Shown here one piece after another: positions 52,827 through 61,170 of a DNA stretch of 64,000 nt. The notes beneath the pieces are model-generated. The model did not search any database and had not been told where the DNA came from. It saw only the letters and a list, made by a program, of their open reading frames with translations. Position numbers and translations under genes: made by a program. Origin of the DNA: Bacillus sp. FJAT-42376 (lineage in GTDB: Bacteria > Bacillota > Bacilli > Bacillales > Bacillaceae); contig NZ_CP033906.1 of the NCBI RefSeq assembly GCF_003816055.1, positions 1,674,001-1,738,000 of the forward strand. Direction: 5' to 3'. Each line of letters starts with the position of its first letter. Positions within the stretch are counted from its first letter, which is position 1.

Positions 52827-53225
52827 CTAAAGAATATCGATCTGTGCCAGCAGAGCCAGCAAAAGTTGGATGAGCAGCTGCAGGGAGATGGCTAAATCGG
52901 TATTGGTTGACCGGACGATGACGTTTTCAGATCTCAGTACGATGATGCGCTGCTTTTTACTTTGCCGGATGATGGCATTGTTTAAGAGATGCTGGGTCAC
53001 TTGTTCCGCGCGGACGCTGTCTGCAATCGTTAAATTGACTGCAAGGGCGATGGCCACCTGGATGGCAGCTTGTATGGACAGAGCAAGCTGAGTGTCGGTA
53101 GTTTCGATGGTGATAAACTCTGAATCTTTCACATAGATTCCTTCGTCGGAGAGCTGAAATAAAGAGGAACTCTGCTCGGCATCCTGGCTCACTGCTTCAT
53201 CCATGACTGACCATTCATTAGACAA
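52827..53225 (-). CDS. cotV: Spore crust protein CotV (CotX/CotV family)
   Basis: 132 aa from TTG 53225, eight bases after aaaggag; GTG 53234 abuts the site. The same two-module pattern as CotX is present: IYVKDSEFITIETTDTQLALSIQAAIQVAIALAVNLTIAD and RIIVLRSENVIVRSTNTDLAISLQLLIQLLLALLAQIDIL. It is 36 bases upstream of cotW. The first position in the series suggests cotV; it could equally be called a second CotX. Confidence 0.85.
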   Translation of the reverse strand: MSNEWSVMDEAVSQDAEQSSSLFQLSDEGIYVKDSEFITIETTDTQLALSIQAAIQVAIALAVNLTIADSVRAEQVTQHLLNNAIIRQSKKQRIIVLRSENVIVRSTNTDLAISLQLLIQLLLALLAQIDIL

Positions 53226-53369
53226 ATGATTCACTCCTTTCCCATATATACATAGTAAATGCAGGAGCGTCCGGATTGGACTGATGAAAACATACAGATT
53301 TATCCCGATTTTTTTTCATAATTGTTCCTGCGCTTCATATCGTAGTAAGGGAATGGATGGTGGGAAAAT

Positions 53370-53708
53370 ATGCTGCAAAGCTGGCTGACGGCAGCTCTAT
53401 TCGGTCTGGCGATTTTTCGTCTGACCCGTTTGGTTGTATTTGATAAAATCACAGACTGGATCAGAAGGCCGTTTCATGAGGAATATGAGGTGAATGGAGA
53501 AATCTATATAAAAATGAAAGGAAAAGGATGGAGGAAGTGGATCGGGGAGCTTCTCAGCTGCTACTGGTGTACCGGAATGTGGTGCACAGCCTTTCTTTAC
53601 GGAAGCTGGCTGCTGTGGCCGGCCGGTGCGGAGCCGCTGATCTGCATCCTCGCTCTTGCAGGGCTTGCAGGAGTGATTGAATCAGCCGTTTCGAGGCTGC
53701 TGGATTAG
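53370..53708 (+). CDS. yjcA: YjcA family membrane protein (DUF1360)
   Basis: 112 aa. An N-terminal hydrophobic segment, then FRLTRLVVFDKITDWIRRPF and LLSCYWCTGMWCTAFLYG, the DUF1360 signature with its Cys pair, and a C-terminal membrane segment. B. subtilis YjcA is made in sporulation and lies right after the cot cluster, as here. ggtggga precedes ATG 53370. The molecular role is unknown. Confidence 0.88.
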   Translation: MLQSWLTAALFGLAIFRLTRLVVFDKITDWIRRPFHEEYEVNGEIYIKMKGKGWRKWIGELLSCYWCTGMWCTAFLYGSWLLWPAGAEPLICILALAGLAGVIESAVSRLLD

Positions 53709-53781
53709 GTTGATGACTCAGTCAAAATCTTGCTTTCCTTCATAAAATACCGTATCACCGAATAAGAAAGGTGGAGCGGAG

Positions 53782-53883
53782 ATGAGTAAGCCCTATATGA
53801 ATTCATATCCGAAAACTGCGGCAAAGCAGGTTTCAAAGCCTGTTAAGAAAAAAGGCTGCGGCTGCGGAAGTAAAAAAAAGTAA
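53782..53883 (+). CDS. Tiny basic Cys/Gly-rich protein (33 aa)
   Basis: MSKPYMNSYPKTAAKQ followed by a basic part ending KKKGCGCGSKKK. ggtggagcggag precedes ATG 53782, and a strong terminator follows directly at 53890, so it is a complete small gene. CATAAAATA (53741-53749) resembles a sigma-K -10, but no AC at the right spacing was found. It is probably a minor spore-coat or mother-cell protein, from its neighbours and the Cys-Gly tail (inference). Confidence 0.7.
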   Translation: MSKPYMNSYPKTAAKQVSKPVKKKGCGCGSKKK

Positions 53884-53889
53884 AGCCAT

Positions 53890-53918
53890 AAAAGCAGGAA
53901 ATGTCCCTGCTTTTTTTT
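53890..53918 (+). terminator. Terminator after the 33-aa gene
   Basis: The stem aaaagcagg/ccctgctttt is followed by a T-run. Confidence 0.8.
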
Positions 53919-53968
53919 GTGTCTTCCTATATACAGGAATTCATAGTGTATAGCAGGGAGGGATGGAA

Positions 53969-54181
53969 TTGGGAAAAAGCTTGAGCAAAGAATTTGAAAC
54001 ATTTATCGGAAACCGGATGAAGGATCACGATGCAGTCATGAAAAAGAGTGACAGCTGGTTAAGCGGGAAAGAAAAGGACCTGAATAAAATGGAGACAGCG
54101 GCTGATGGGTTTGATGCAGAAATGGAGAAATTTGCAGGAGATATAGAAAAATGGATTGGTACCCGCAGTTCGAAAAAATAA
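53969..54181 (+). CDS. Small charged helical protein, probably sporulation-related
   Basis: 70 aa. TTG 53969 is preferred (gggaggg six or so bases upstream); ATG 53963 touches the site. The protein is mostly charged helix (FETFIGNRMKDHDAVMKKSD and EKDLNKMETAADGFDAEMEKF). There is no cysteine, membrane segment or signal. CATAGTGTA (53942-53950) is sigma-E/K-like but has no clear -35. The neighbours are all spore genes. The family is not recognised. Confidence 0.65.
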   Translation: MGKSLSKEFETFIGNRMKDHDAVMKKSDSWLSGKEKDLNKMETAADGFDAEMEKFAGDIEKWIGTRSSKK

Positions 54182-54209
54182 TTTCAAAAGGAATTAAGCG
54201 AATGTCCAT

Positions 54210-54237
54210 ACCCTTTCCGGCGGATCTACATATGTTG
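54210..54237 (+). promoter_or_regulatory. Sigma-K-like promoter of the yjcZ-type gene
   Basis: AC (54210-54211), a 17-base spacer and CATATGTTG (54229-54237): the same elements and spacing as at 51832-51859. Confidence 0.6.
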
Positions 54238-54268
54238 TAGAGAAGAAGGAAAGGGAGGTGCTTGGCTA

Positions 54269-54394
54269 ATGGGTTACGGATGTTATGGATACGGCGGCGG
54301 CTACGGCGGTGGCGGTTACTACGGTTCTACTTTCGTTCTAATCGTAGTATTGTTCATTCTTTTGATCATCGTTGGTGCTTCTTTCTACAACTAA
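54269..54394 (+). CDS. yjcZ: YjcZ-family small sporulation protein
   Basis: 41 aa. The N-terminal Gly/Tyr-rich half ([19 protein letters not shown]) is followed by a hydrophobic helix ([20 protein letters not shown]) and YN. This is the typical YjcZ family form found in Bacillus spores. gggaggtg precedes ATG 54269. A sigma-K-like promoter lies 32 bases upstream. It probably sits in the mother-cell or spore membrane. Confidence 0.88.
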   Translation: MGYGCYGYGGGYGGGGYYGSTFVLIVVLFILLIIVGASFYN

Positions 54395-54433
54395 TTAAAA
54401 ACATGCAGTCTCCTTCAAAGATATGCAGACAGG

Positions 54434-54460
54434 AAAGTACGGGCTTATGGTCCGTACTTT
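54434..54460 (+). terminator. Likely terminator after the yjcZ-type gene
   Basis: The stem aaagtacgg/ccgtacttt has only a short T-run. It could also be an mRNA 3' stabiliser. Confidence 0.55.
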
Positions 54461-54477
54461 CTCCGTTTAGGAAACGC

Positions 54478-54505
54478 ACCATTTTTTGGGCACCTTCATA
54501 AGATA
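54478..54505 (+). promoter_or_regulatory. Sigma-K-like promoter of spoVIF
   Basis: AC (54478-54479), a 17-base spacer and CATAAGATA (54497-54505), a perfect CATANNNTA, lie 27 bases before the spoVIF start. Confidence 0.68.
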
Positions 54506-54531
54506 AATCAACAGGTAAGGAGGCAGAAAAA

Positions 54532-54786
54532 ATGGATAATAAATTCTTTAAAAATATTGAAAAGAAAACCGGCGTGAACATGAACGAAATCCTGAATCTT
54601 GCCAATTCTCTTCAGAACGCGAATTTCCGGGATGAAACAACCGTCCGCAACGTCATCCGCAAGGTGGCTCAAATCGCCAACAAAAAAGTACCGAAAGAAA
54701 CCGAAGACAAAATCGTCAACTCCATCGTAAATGGAAAAGAAAAGCTGGATTTTAACACAATCTCTAAAATGATCAATAAAAAATGA
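54532..54786 (+). CDS. spoVIF: Stage VI sporulation protein SpoVIF
   Basis: 84 aa. MDNKFFKNIEKKTGVNMNEILNLANSLQNANF and TVRNVIRKVAQIANKKVPKETEDKIV match SpoVIF (YjcC) of B. subtilis as I remember it. It acts in spore coat assembly by supporting GerE-dependent late gene expression. gtaaggagg precedes ATG 54532. It lies behind a sigma-K-like promoter and is closed by a terminator at 54787. Confidence 0.92.
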   Translation: MDNKFFKNIEKKTGVNMNEILNLANSLQNANFRDETTVRNVIRKVAQIANKKVPKETEDKIVNSIVNGKEKLDFNTISKMINKK

Positions 54787-54828
54787 ACAAAAGCCTTTCG
54801 TCCCGCTGGATGAAAGGCTTTTGTTTTT
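54787..54828. terminator. Bidirectional terminator
   Basis: The stem aacaaaagcctttc/gaaaggcttttgtt is followed by Ts and serves spoVIF and the converging peptidase gene. Confidence 0.85.
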
Positions 54829-56220
54829 TTAATTCAATTCCTGCTCCTGAACCATTTCCGGTGCCGCCTTCACCTTCGGCCCGTTGAAAATCTTCGGCCA
54901 TTTGATGTCGAGACGGGCACGCTCATAAACAGAGGTACTGACGATTTCTGCTACATCCTGAAGCTTGTCCTTGCTGATTTTATCAATGGTATCCTGAGGA
55001 GTGTGATACCAGGGCTCAGTCGGTTCGTGGATAAATAGGGCTGCCGGAATGCCTGCTTCCGCAAACGGAACATGGTCACTTCGCCCGCCCTGTCCGAACG
55101 GAGTAGGCTCTCCATTCAGTTTTTCGCTTTTACTTTGGGCAAGCTCTGTTACTAAATTTGGTTTGCCGTCGAGAGTCAGCATGACAAGATCCCCGGCATC
55201 CTTGCTTCCAACCATATCCAGGTTAAAGTTTGCAATGGTCCGGCTGATTTCATCATCTGTTAAGTTCTCAACATAATGGTAAGAACCGAGAAGGCCCACT
55301 TCCTCTGCACCGAAGGTTACAAATCGGAGCTCGGTATCCGTTGGCACATTTTTATAAATACGGGCCATTTCCAGAGTCATCGCGGTACCGGAAGCATCAT
55401 CATTCGCCCCTGGTGCTCCTTGAACCGAATCATGATGAGAGCCGATGACGATCACATCACTTTTTTTGTTTTTTGAAACAGCCGGCTTTTTCACAGCGAT
55501 GACATTATGGGAGGTGCGGGTCTCCACTTTTCCGCCTTCTACATTCAAATCTGCCGTTAACCGTTCACCGCCGCTGATTTTAGCGGCAAGCGCCTCGCCC
55601 TCTGCTTTTGTCAGAGCCACAGCAGGCACATATTGATCGTTCGCTGCTCCTAATGTGCCGCTCAGGGCACCAGTTGTATTATTGTAAATGATGACCGCGG
55701 CTGCCCCTTTTTCCGCAGCGTTCAGAACTTTCTCGGCAAAACTGATTTCACCGCGTTTAATCAAAGCAATTTTTCCTGATAGATCAGTATTTTGGAGCTC
55801 TTCCTTTTTTCCAAGACCCGCAAGAACGAGTTCTCCTGAAACCTTCCCGCCGACTGTGTATGTAAAGGAGCTAGGCTTAAAGCTTTCTGATCCCGCTGTC
55901 AGCTCAATCTTTGAAGGAGCCGTATAACCTTCAAATGTAAAAGGCTGAATCTCAGTTTTGTATCCATAAGACTCAAATTTTTTCTTCACATATTGAACAG
56001 CCTTCCACTCGGATTCCGTCCCGGCGACACGAGGTGTTCTGGAAAGCTCTGCAATCGTGCTGTAAATCTTCTCAGCATCAATCTTCTTGAGGATTTTTTT
56101 CTCCGTTACATTGAGCTCATAAGCCTGCTCAGCAGGTTTTGCCAAAACCGTTTGTGTACCCGCTGCACTGAATGCAAGCGCCGCAGCAAGCACCGAAGCA
56201 AGAATAGGTTTGTTCATCAT
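54829..56220 (-). CDS. Secreted M28 aminopeptidase with PA domain (YwaD-like)
   Basis: 463 aa. Signal peptide at residues 1-28 (ending VLAKP). A PA insert domain at about 125-240 (GKIALIKRGEISFAEKV, GAAAVIIYNN). The M28 metal site is GSHHDSVQGAPGANDDASG near 265, EEVGLLGS near 310, NLDMVGS and WYHTPQDT near 420. It trims amino acids from extracellular peptides using two zinc ions, feeding peptide uptake. Start ATG 56220; ATG 56217 is equally possible. It resembles B. subtilis YwaD but in a different place. Confidence 0.92.
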   Translation of the reverse strand: MMNKPILASVLAAALAFSAAGTQTVLAKPAEQAYELNVTEKKILKKIDAEKIYSTIAELSRTPRVAGTESEWKAVQYVKKKFESYGYKTEIQPFTFEGYTAPSKIELTAGSESFKPSSFTYTVGGKVSGELVLAGLGKKEELQNTDLSGKIALIKRGEISFAEKVLNAAEKGAAAVIIYNNTTGALSGTLGAANDQYVPAVALTKAEGEALAAKISGGERLTADLNVEGGKVETRTSHNVIAVKKPAVSKNKKSDVIVIGSHHDSVQGAPGANDDASGTAMTLEMARIYKNVPTDTELRFVTFGAEEVGLLGSYHYVENLTDDEISRTIANFNLDMVGSKDAGDLVMLTLDGKPNLVTELAQSKSEKLNGEPTPFGQGGRSDHVPFAEAGIPAALFIHEPTEPWYHTPQDTIDKISKDKLQDVAEIVSTSVYERARLDIKWPKIFNGPKVKAAPEMVQEQELN

Positions 56221-56477
56221 AGACCCCCAGTAAGTGATAGATTTATAGTTTTATTTTATAGCGTTTCGGTTCCCGTAATAAGTGACCATATGACCGAACT
56301 GAAGTGGTCTGAATATTCTATTTTTTAGTGGAATTTGAATTAAATGGTAATTTAGGCGCGGTGTAAAGGTCCCTTTGGAGGAAAAACATGTCGGTGATTA
56401 AAGAGGGGGGAGGAGTGTCTCATTTCTAACAGAGAAATCTCTGCTAGATTTGTCCTCGATAAACGGTTTAATCAAAA

Positions 56478-56512
56478 AGAAGCAGAGCGCGTGTTCCGCT
56501 CTGCTTCTCCGT
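56478..56512 (-). terminator. Terminator after the small two-helix gene
   Basis: On the minus strand the stem agaagcagagcg/cgctctgcttct is followed by T residues. Confidence 0.8.
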
Positions 56513-56698
56513 CTATATACTGACGGCTATGGAATAAAGAAGGTAAATAATAAGAACAACAGCCAGTGCAATTTTTGAGACATCCCGGATACGTTTATCA
56601 GGGAAGGCGAGATTCAGCAAATAGAAAAAGCCAACAGCCCAAATGCCGTTTTGGAAAAAAGTGAAGAAGATGTTTCGCAGCACGGTGAGAAATTCCAA
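56513..56698 (-). CDS. Small two-helix membrane protein
   Basis: 61 aa if it starts at TTG 56698, nine bases after an excellent aaaggag; a longer frame to 56821 has no ribosome site. Two hydrophobic segments: VLRNIFFTFFQNGIWAVGFFYLL and KIALAVVLIIYLLYSIAVSI, with a basic loop FPDKRIRD. Terminators lie on both sides, so it is an independent unit. The family is not recognised. Confidence 0.6.
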   Translation of the reverse strand: MEFLTVLRNIFFTFFQNGIWAVGFFYLLNLAFPDKRIRDVSKIALAVVLIIYLLYSIAVSI

Positions 56699-56832
56699 TT
56701 TCCACAGCTCCTTTCCGCTTTCTACTCTAAATGTATGGATGTTTTCATAAAACATTCCGGTGCCTGCAATCAATCCCGATATTCTCGCTGCTCTAATTCC
56801 TGCCGCCTCCTTAACCGACAAAATAAAAACAG

Positions 56833-56863
56833 GGAAACGCCTAGAATGCGTCTCCCTGTTTTA
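56833..56863. terminator. Bidirectional hairpin upstream of the two-helix gene
   Basis: The stem aacagggaaacgc/gcgtctccctgtt is flanked by A- and T-rich sides. It shares the gggaaacgc arm with the fabF terminator at 7201. Confidence 0.65.
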
Positions 56864-56890
56864 AGAATTAGTTTTCTCGGACACTATTTC

Positions 56891-59152
56891 TTATTCAATC
56901 GCCTGAAAAAACCTCGAAGGTGAGCTTCTTTTTCCGCGTCTTGTCTGGGGAGCTGATAGATAAAGCTCGAATTGAGCACGGGTCATGGCCACATAAAGAA
57001 GCCGGCGTTCTTCTTCAAAGGATGCAAAGTCTCCGTTTCGGGCGGATTCCAGTGAAAAGTCGTGGGGGATGCTTCCGTCTACAGCGCCAAGGACATAGAC
57101 ATACGGAAATTCAAGTCCTTTGGATCGGTGGATGGTCATGAGACGTACGCCGTTTGCCTGGTTGCGGCCGCTTTTTTTGATATCGGCGGACAGGGCGGTC
57201 ATATGGTCTGCGTGGTCGATCAGTTCAGGGACCGTACTGAACTTTTTGGCCGCGACTTTTAGGTCTTGCAGATCGTCGGATCCCTTGTCCATTTTATTTC
57301 CTTCATTGCCCCGTTTTTTAATGGTGTCCGCAAGTCCCATTTTTTTCTCGATCAGATTTAGGGCATCCAGAGGAGCCATCGTGCGGATTCGTTTGAAATA
57401 AGGGAGAATGTCCCGGATTTTTTTCTGCTGGAAGGGCTTTATGTCCTGAATATGAAGCAAGGCTTCCAAAAGGGAGCAGTCGTTTAAGATGGATAGGGCT
57501 TTTATATCTTGCAAAACCTGGGATTTCAAAAATAAGGCAAAAATCAGGTCTTTCATCGCTTGTCCGTCATCCGGATTTACCGCTAATCTTAAATAGGCGA
57601 GCGGGGTTCTGACCATTTTCCGTTCGTAGAATGAGCCTGTTTCCTGATCGACAGCGAATGGGATGCTCGACTCGCTTAACCGTTCAAAGATCGCGCGGCC
57701 GCCGGTATGGGTTCTGTACAGGACCGCAAATTCTTCAGGTTTCCGTCCATTCCGTATTTTCTCTTTCAAGTCGTTTACAATCAGGGTGGCTTCTTCCTCT
57801 TCATCGTATGGATAGAAAAACATTGGTTTGATTCCGTTTGTAAAGGTGGCGTCCATTTTCTTCTTATGCCGTTCCCGGTTCTTGGCAATCATTTTGTTCG
57901 CTGTAGCGACAATTTCATGGCTGGAACGGTAGTTGGAAGCAAGGTGAATCACCTTTGCACCCGGAAAATCCTTCGTAAACTGGAGCAGGAAAGCGGGATT
58001 GCTTCCGCGAAAAGCATAGATGGACTGATCGTCATCTCCCACAGCAAAAACGGATTGATGTTTGGCGGACAAGAGCTGAATGATTTCGTACTGAACTTGA
58101 TTAATGTCCTGGAATTCGTCGATTAAAATGGATGCAAACCGGTTTTGATACGCTTCCCGGATACTCTCGTTGTTTTCGAGCAAAAGCAGGCACTGAAGCA
58201 GCATATCATCGAAATCAAATTGACCGCTTGCTTCTTTATACTCTTCGTATTTCGTGTACAGGAAAGCGATTTGTTCTTCCCATTTGTCTTCCGGTTTTAT
58301 ATCGGAAGGGGAGAGGCGCGTATTCTTCCACAGTCCGATTTGCTGAAGAGCCTGGTCAAAAGGGAAATCCGTTTCATCCAGCTTAATTTCCCGGCCGGCC
58401 TGTTTTACATACTGTTCGCGCTGCCATTCCTTCAGCAAATGCCTGGAATCCCAGCGTTCCCGGTCATGATGGGTGAGAATCCGGTAGAAAATGCCGTGGA
58501 ACGTGCCGGTCACCATCCGGTTCACCTGCTGCATGGAAAGCCCGTACAGGGAGGCCATGCGCTCCTTCATTTCCTTTGCTGCTTTAACGGTAAAGGTGAT
58601 CAGCATGATGGATGCGGGATCGGCTCCCGTTTCCTGAATCAAATAGGCAGCCCGAGAAGTGAGTACCCTGGTTTTACCGCTCCCCGCCCCGGCGAGAACA
58701 AGGGTTGAGGCGGCATCTGATGTCACCGCAGCGGCTTGAGCCTGATTGAGTGTAATATCATCAAAGAGGGTAATGAACGGATCGTTTTTTTCTGTAAACG
58801 GCGTGATGATGCCGGGGAAGTCAGGGTTTTTCCAGACAACAGAAGGCTTCGGCTGATCAGAATCCGTAATGGAGCGATTTTTTGGAATACGGAAAGCTCC
58901 CACTGTTTCGGCCACTCGTGCCGGTTCTTCCGCTTTGGCCGGTTTGTAAGCGTTTAAGCATTCATTCGAATCCGTTTGATCCCGATGTGTAAATTCCGGC
59001 GGTGCGGCAATACTCATCTGCAGCACCATCGGTTTTCCGCAAACCGGACATTCAAGCAAACCGGCTTTGCCAAGGTCGTAAAGTTTTTGGTAATCCTCCC
59101 GCGGGTAAGCGGGGAGTTCTATTAATCTATCTGAATATTTAGCAAAAAACAT
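56891..59152 (-). CDS. yjcD: YjcD, UvrD/Rep-type DNA helicase with N-terminal Zn motif
   Basis: 753 aa from ATG 59152 (gggaggaa upstream), close to the length of B. subtilis YjcD. Residues 35-65 hold C35-PV-C38, FTHR (His56) and C65, like the zinc module in CoiA. The SF1A helicase core follows: Q-motif and Walker A LVLAGAGSGKTRVLTSRAAYL near 150, ILIDEFQDINQVQYE near 345, AVGDDDQSIYAFRGSN near 370, and the C-terminal motifs VRLMTIHRSKGLEFPYVYV and RRLLYVAMTRAQFELYL. It unwinds DNA 3'-5' by family. Confidence 0.93.
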   Translation of the reverse strand: MFFAKYSDRLIELPAYPREDYQKLYDLGKAGLLECPVCGKPMVLQMSIAAPPEFTHRDQTDSNECLNAYKPAKAEEPARVAETVGAFRIPKNRSITDSDQPKPSVVWKNPDFPGIITPFTEKNDPFITLFDDITLNQAQAAAVTSDAASTLVLAGAGSGKTRVLTSRAAYLIQETGADPASIMLITFTVKAAKEMKERMASLYGLSMQQVNRMVTGTFHGIFYRILTHHDRERWDSRHLLKEWQREQYVKQAGREIKLDETDFPFDQALQQIGLWKNTRLSPSDIKPEDKWEEQIAFLYTKYEEYKEASGQFDFDDMLLQCLLLLENNESIREAYQNRFASILIDEFQDINQVQYEIIQLLSAKHQSVFAVGDDDQSIYAFRGSNPAFLLQFTKDFPGAKVIHLASNYRSSHEIVATANKMIAKNRERHKKKMDATFTNGIKPMFFYPYDEEEEATLIVNDLKEKIRNGRKPEEFAVLYRTHTGGRAIFERLSESSIPFAVDQETGSFYERKMVRTPLAYLRLAVNPDDGQAMKDLIFALFLKSQVLQDIKALSILNDCSLLEALLHIQDIKPFQQKKIRDILPYFKRIRTMAPLDALNLIEKKMGLADTIKKRGNEGNKMDKGSDDLQDLKVAAKKFSTVPELIDHADHMTALSADIKKSGRNQANGVRLMTIHRSKGLEFPYVYVLGAVDGSIPHDFSLESARNGDFASFEEERRLLYVAMTRAQFELYLSAPQTRRGKRSSPSRFFQAIE

Positions 59153-59307
59153 CGGAATTCCTCCCATAAAATCTCGATTGGGCGCGTAAACTATATGTAA
59201 AATAGACAAGAATCATCTTAACACAGACTCATAGAGAAAGAAAAAGGTGATGGTCACGTTTTTTCGCTAAATTATGGGGTATATCATTATTAAAGGAGTG
59301 TGGGAAG

Positions 59308-59556
59308 ATGAGTTGGATTGCACCAGTTCAAATGGATCAGTACACACAATATGCGAACCGTTCTGTTGAGGTAAAGGATGATTATGCCTCTTTAAACCGT
59401 GTCTCGAAAATTCATCTTCAGCGTGATAAAATGGAGGAAGAACGCAAGTATGAGGAAAGCCGTTTCTCGCGAATTCTTGATCGTGTTAAACGCTCTTCCA
59501 CGCAAGCCTTGCCTTCAGAACCCGGCAAAGGTCTTTCATTTGATGTGAGGATTTAG
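59308..59556 (+). CDS. Small hypothetical protein
   Basis: 82 aa. aaaggagtg precedes ATG 59308. It is hydrophilic with a charged central helix (KIHLQRDKMEEERKYEESRFSRILDRVK), no cysteine and no signal. It lies between yjcD (divergent) and csaA (39 bases on, same strand), with which it may be co-transcribed. I do not recognise the family. Confidence 0.7.
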   Translation: MSWIAPVQMDQYTQYANRSVEVKDDYASLNRVSKIHLQRDKMEEERKYEESRFSRILDRVKRSSTQALPSEPGKGLSFDVRI

Positions 59557-59595
59557 CGCGAGAAGTCAGAATGTTCTATTAAAAAGGAGATGTAA

Positions 59596-59928
59596 ATGGC
59601 TGTTATTGAGGATTTTCAAAAACTTGATATTCGGATTGGAACGATTGTAAAAGCAGAGGATTTTCCAGAAGCGAGGATCCCAGCCATTAAAATGGAAATA
59701 GATTTCGGAGACGAACTGGGCATAAAGCAATCCAGTGCTCAAATTACTAAGCACTATAAGGCGAGTCTTCTCCCTGGTGTCCAAGTCGCGGCCGTTGTCA
59801 ATTTTCCACCTCGAAAAATTGCAGGGTACCGGTCAGAGGTTCTCGTAATCGGAGCCGTGACAGGGGAAGGTGAAGTGGTCCTGCTGAAACCGGATGCACC
59901 TGTTAAAAATGGAACCCCCATTGCGTGA
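59596..59928 (+). CDS. csaA: CsaA, tRNA-binding-domain chaperone
   Basis: 110 aa, a single OB-fold tRNA-binding domain as at the C-terminus of Met[34 protein letters not shown], then [10 protein letters not shown] and [21 protein letters not shown]. CsaA is a dimeric protein with chaperone-like activity that helps preprotein export in B. subtilis. aaaaaggag precedes ATG 59596. Two hairpins with a T-run follow. Confidence 0.95.
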   Translation: MAVIEDFQKLDIRIGTIVKAEDFPEARIPAIKMEIDFGDELGIKQSSAQITKHYKASLLPGVQVAAVVNFPPRKIAGYRSEVLVIGAVTGEGEVVLLKPDAPVKNGTPIA

Positions 59929-59949
59929 TCACCTTATGATAAAAGGGGA

Positions 59950-60010
59950 AAGCCGTTCCGTACGCCTGGAACGGCTGACTGAAGACCAGATGCTGGTCTA
60001 TTTTTTTTGC
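59950..60010. terminator. Two consecutive hairpins with T-run after csaA
   Basis: agccgttcc/ggaacggct (59950-59975) and then gaccag/ctggtc with eight Ts after it. The T-run overlaps the stop of the converging DUF421 gene. Confidence 0.75.
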
Positions 60011-60672
60011 ACATAGAGCCCTTCTCCCTTGCGCCACTCTGCGTATAAAACGTGCTTGTAGGAGTGAATGTCCTGAGCAGAAAGTTCCTTTTTCAGCCAC
60101 TCTTCCTCGAGACCCGCCTCCTCCAGATTGTCTCTTTGTACCGACCCATCGAGCACGAGGCTGTAAGGGAGGACCGGACTGGTTCCGCTAAAAGAAAAAT
60201 CAGACCGGACGGGAAGGTCGTACTGCGGCTTTTTCAGAATGCTCACACTGCCATCCGTTTCCAGGATGGCGAACTCAATTTCCCTCATGGAAAAGGTTCC
60301 CTTCGACCGGATAAGATGCTGAAGCTGATTTAGATCAAGCTTCTCTTTTTTTAGCTGGCTTCTTAAAATCTGTCCGTTCCGAATAATGATGGTCGGACTT
60401 CCTTCCATGATTATCCTTGCTTTATTCGATTTCTGGGTCAGCCATTCTATAACGAAAATTAAGAGACCCCAGACAAAAATGGCAAATATAATATCAATAA
60501 GTCCAATTTCATCATCATAGACTGCGTTTCCCACCAGTTCGCCTAATACAAGGGCAGATATAAAGTCAAACGTGGTTATTTGTGTAATTTGAGTTTTTCC
60601 AAGCAGTCTGGACATTACAAACAATCCAAAAAAGCCAACGACCAGCTCGGCCGTGATCCGGTACATATCCAT
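59998..60672 (-). CDS. DUF421 membrane protein (YetF/YcaP family)
   Basis: 224 aa from ATG 60672 (aaagggtg six bases upstream). Three membrane segments lie in residues about 5-25, 35-55 and 60-80. The DUF421 signature is MSRLLGKTQITQITTFDFISALVLGELVGNAVYD, followed by the soluble domain with GSPTIIIRNGQIL, LIRSKGTFSMREIEFAILETDGSVSILKK. In B. subtilis YetF-type proteins affect spore or membrane properties; the role here is unknown. Confidence 0.9.
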   Translation of the reverse strand: MDMYRITAELVVGFFGLFVMSRLLGKTQITQITTFDFISALVLGELVGNAVYDDEIGLIDIIFAIFVWGLLIFVIEWLTQKSNKARIIMEGSPTIIIRNGQILRSQLKKEKLDLNQLQHLIRSKGTFSMREIEFAILETDGSVSILKKPQYDLPVRSDFSFSGTSPVLPYSLVLDGSVQRDNLEEAGLEEEWLKKELSAQDIHSYKHVLYAEWRKGEGLYVQKK

Positions 60673-60721
60673 TGTCATCACCCTTTATAGGTTGCACACG
60701 AAAAAAGGTTTTCAATCAAAG

Positions 60722-60750
60722 AAAAACAGACAGCGTGTCGCTGTCTGTTA
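60722..60750 (-). terminator. Terminator after yjcF
   Basis: On the minus strand the stem aacagacagcg/cgctgtctgtt is followed by Ts. Confidence 0.82.
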
Positions 60751-61170
60751 TGTACGGCTCTTAATCATCGTCACATGGGGGATGCCGGCGTCCATAAAAA
60801 CTCCGGAACGGACATCATACCCAAGCTTTTCGTAAAAAGGTATGGCTTGCGTCTGGGCATTCAGTTTGAATTTCTCAATGTTGGGAGCAGCAACAATTTC
60901 AAGCTCCTTCATAATCAGACTGCCTGCGCCTTTTCCTCGGTGGGAAGGGAGGATGCAGATGCGTTCAAGCTTGCCGTATCCGTCTACTTCACGAATTCTG
61001 CCTGTGCCGACCGGCTCGCTTTCGTCGTATAGAACGACATGGACCGATGTTTCTTCATTTTCGTCCACTTCTTCCTCTGCAGGCACTTGCTGTTCTTCTA
61101 CAAATACCTTCATCCGGATTGAGAAGGCATCCTGCATTTCTTTTTCCGTTTGGACAACTTTTGCGTGCAT
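60748..61170 (-). CDS. yjcF: YjcF GNAT-family acetyltransferase
   Basis: 140 aa. Acetyl-CoA site RICILPSHRGKGAGSLIMKELE near residues 70-90; N-terminal RMKVFVEEQQVPAEEEVDE is the YjcF/ElaA-type start; end FYEKLGYDVRSGVFMDAGIPHVTM. aaaaaggag precedes ATG 61170. The start shares one base with the yjcG stop (TAATG), so translation is coupled. The substrate is unknown. The order yjcH-yjcG-yjcF is as in B. subtilis. Confidence 0.92.
   Translation of the reverse strand: MHAKVVQTEKEMQDAFSIRMKVFVEEQQVPAEEEVDENEETSVHVVLYDESEPVGTGRIREVDGYGKLERICILPSHRGKGAGSLIMKELEIVAAPNIEKFKLNAQTQAIPFYEKLGYDVRSGVFMDAGIPHVTMIKSRT

Noticed and set aside
56389..56430. 12-codon frame with good ribosome site (ttggaggaaaaac ATG)
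   Set aside because: Too short to support as a gene, with no recognised relative; it may be chance.
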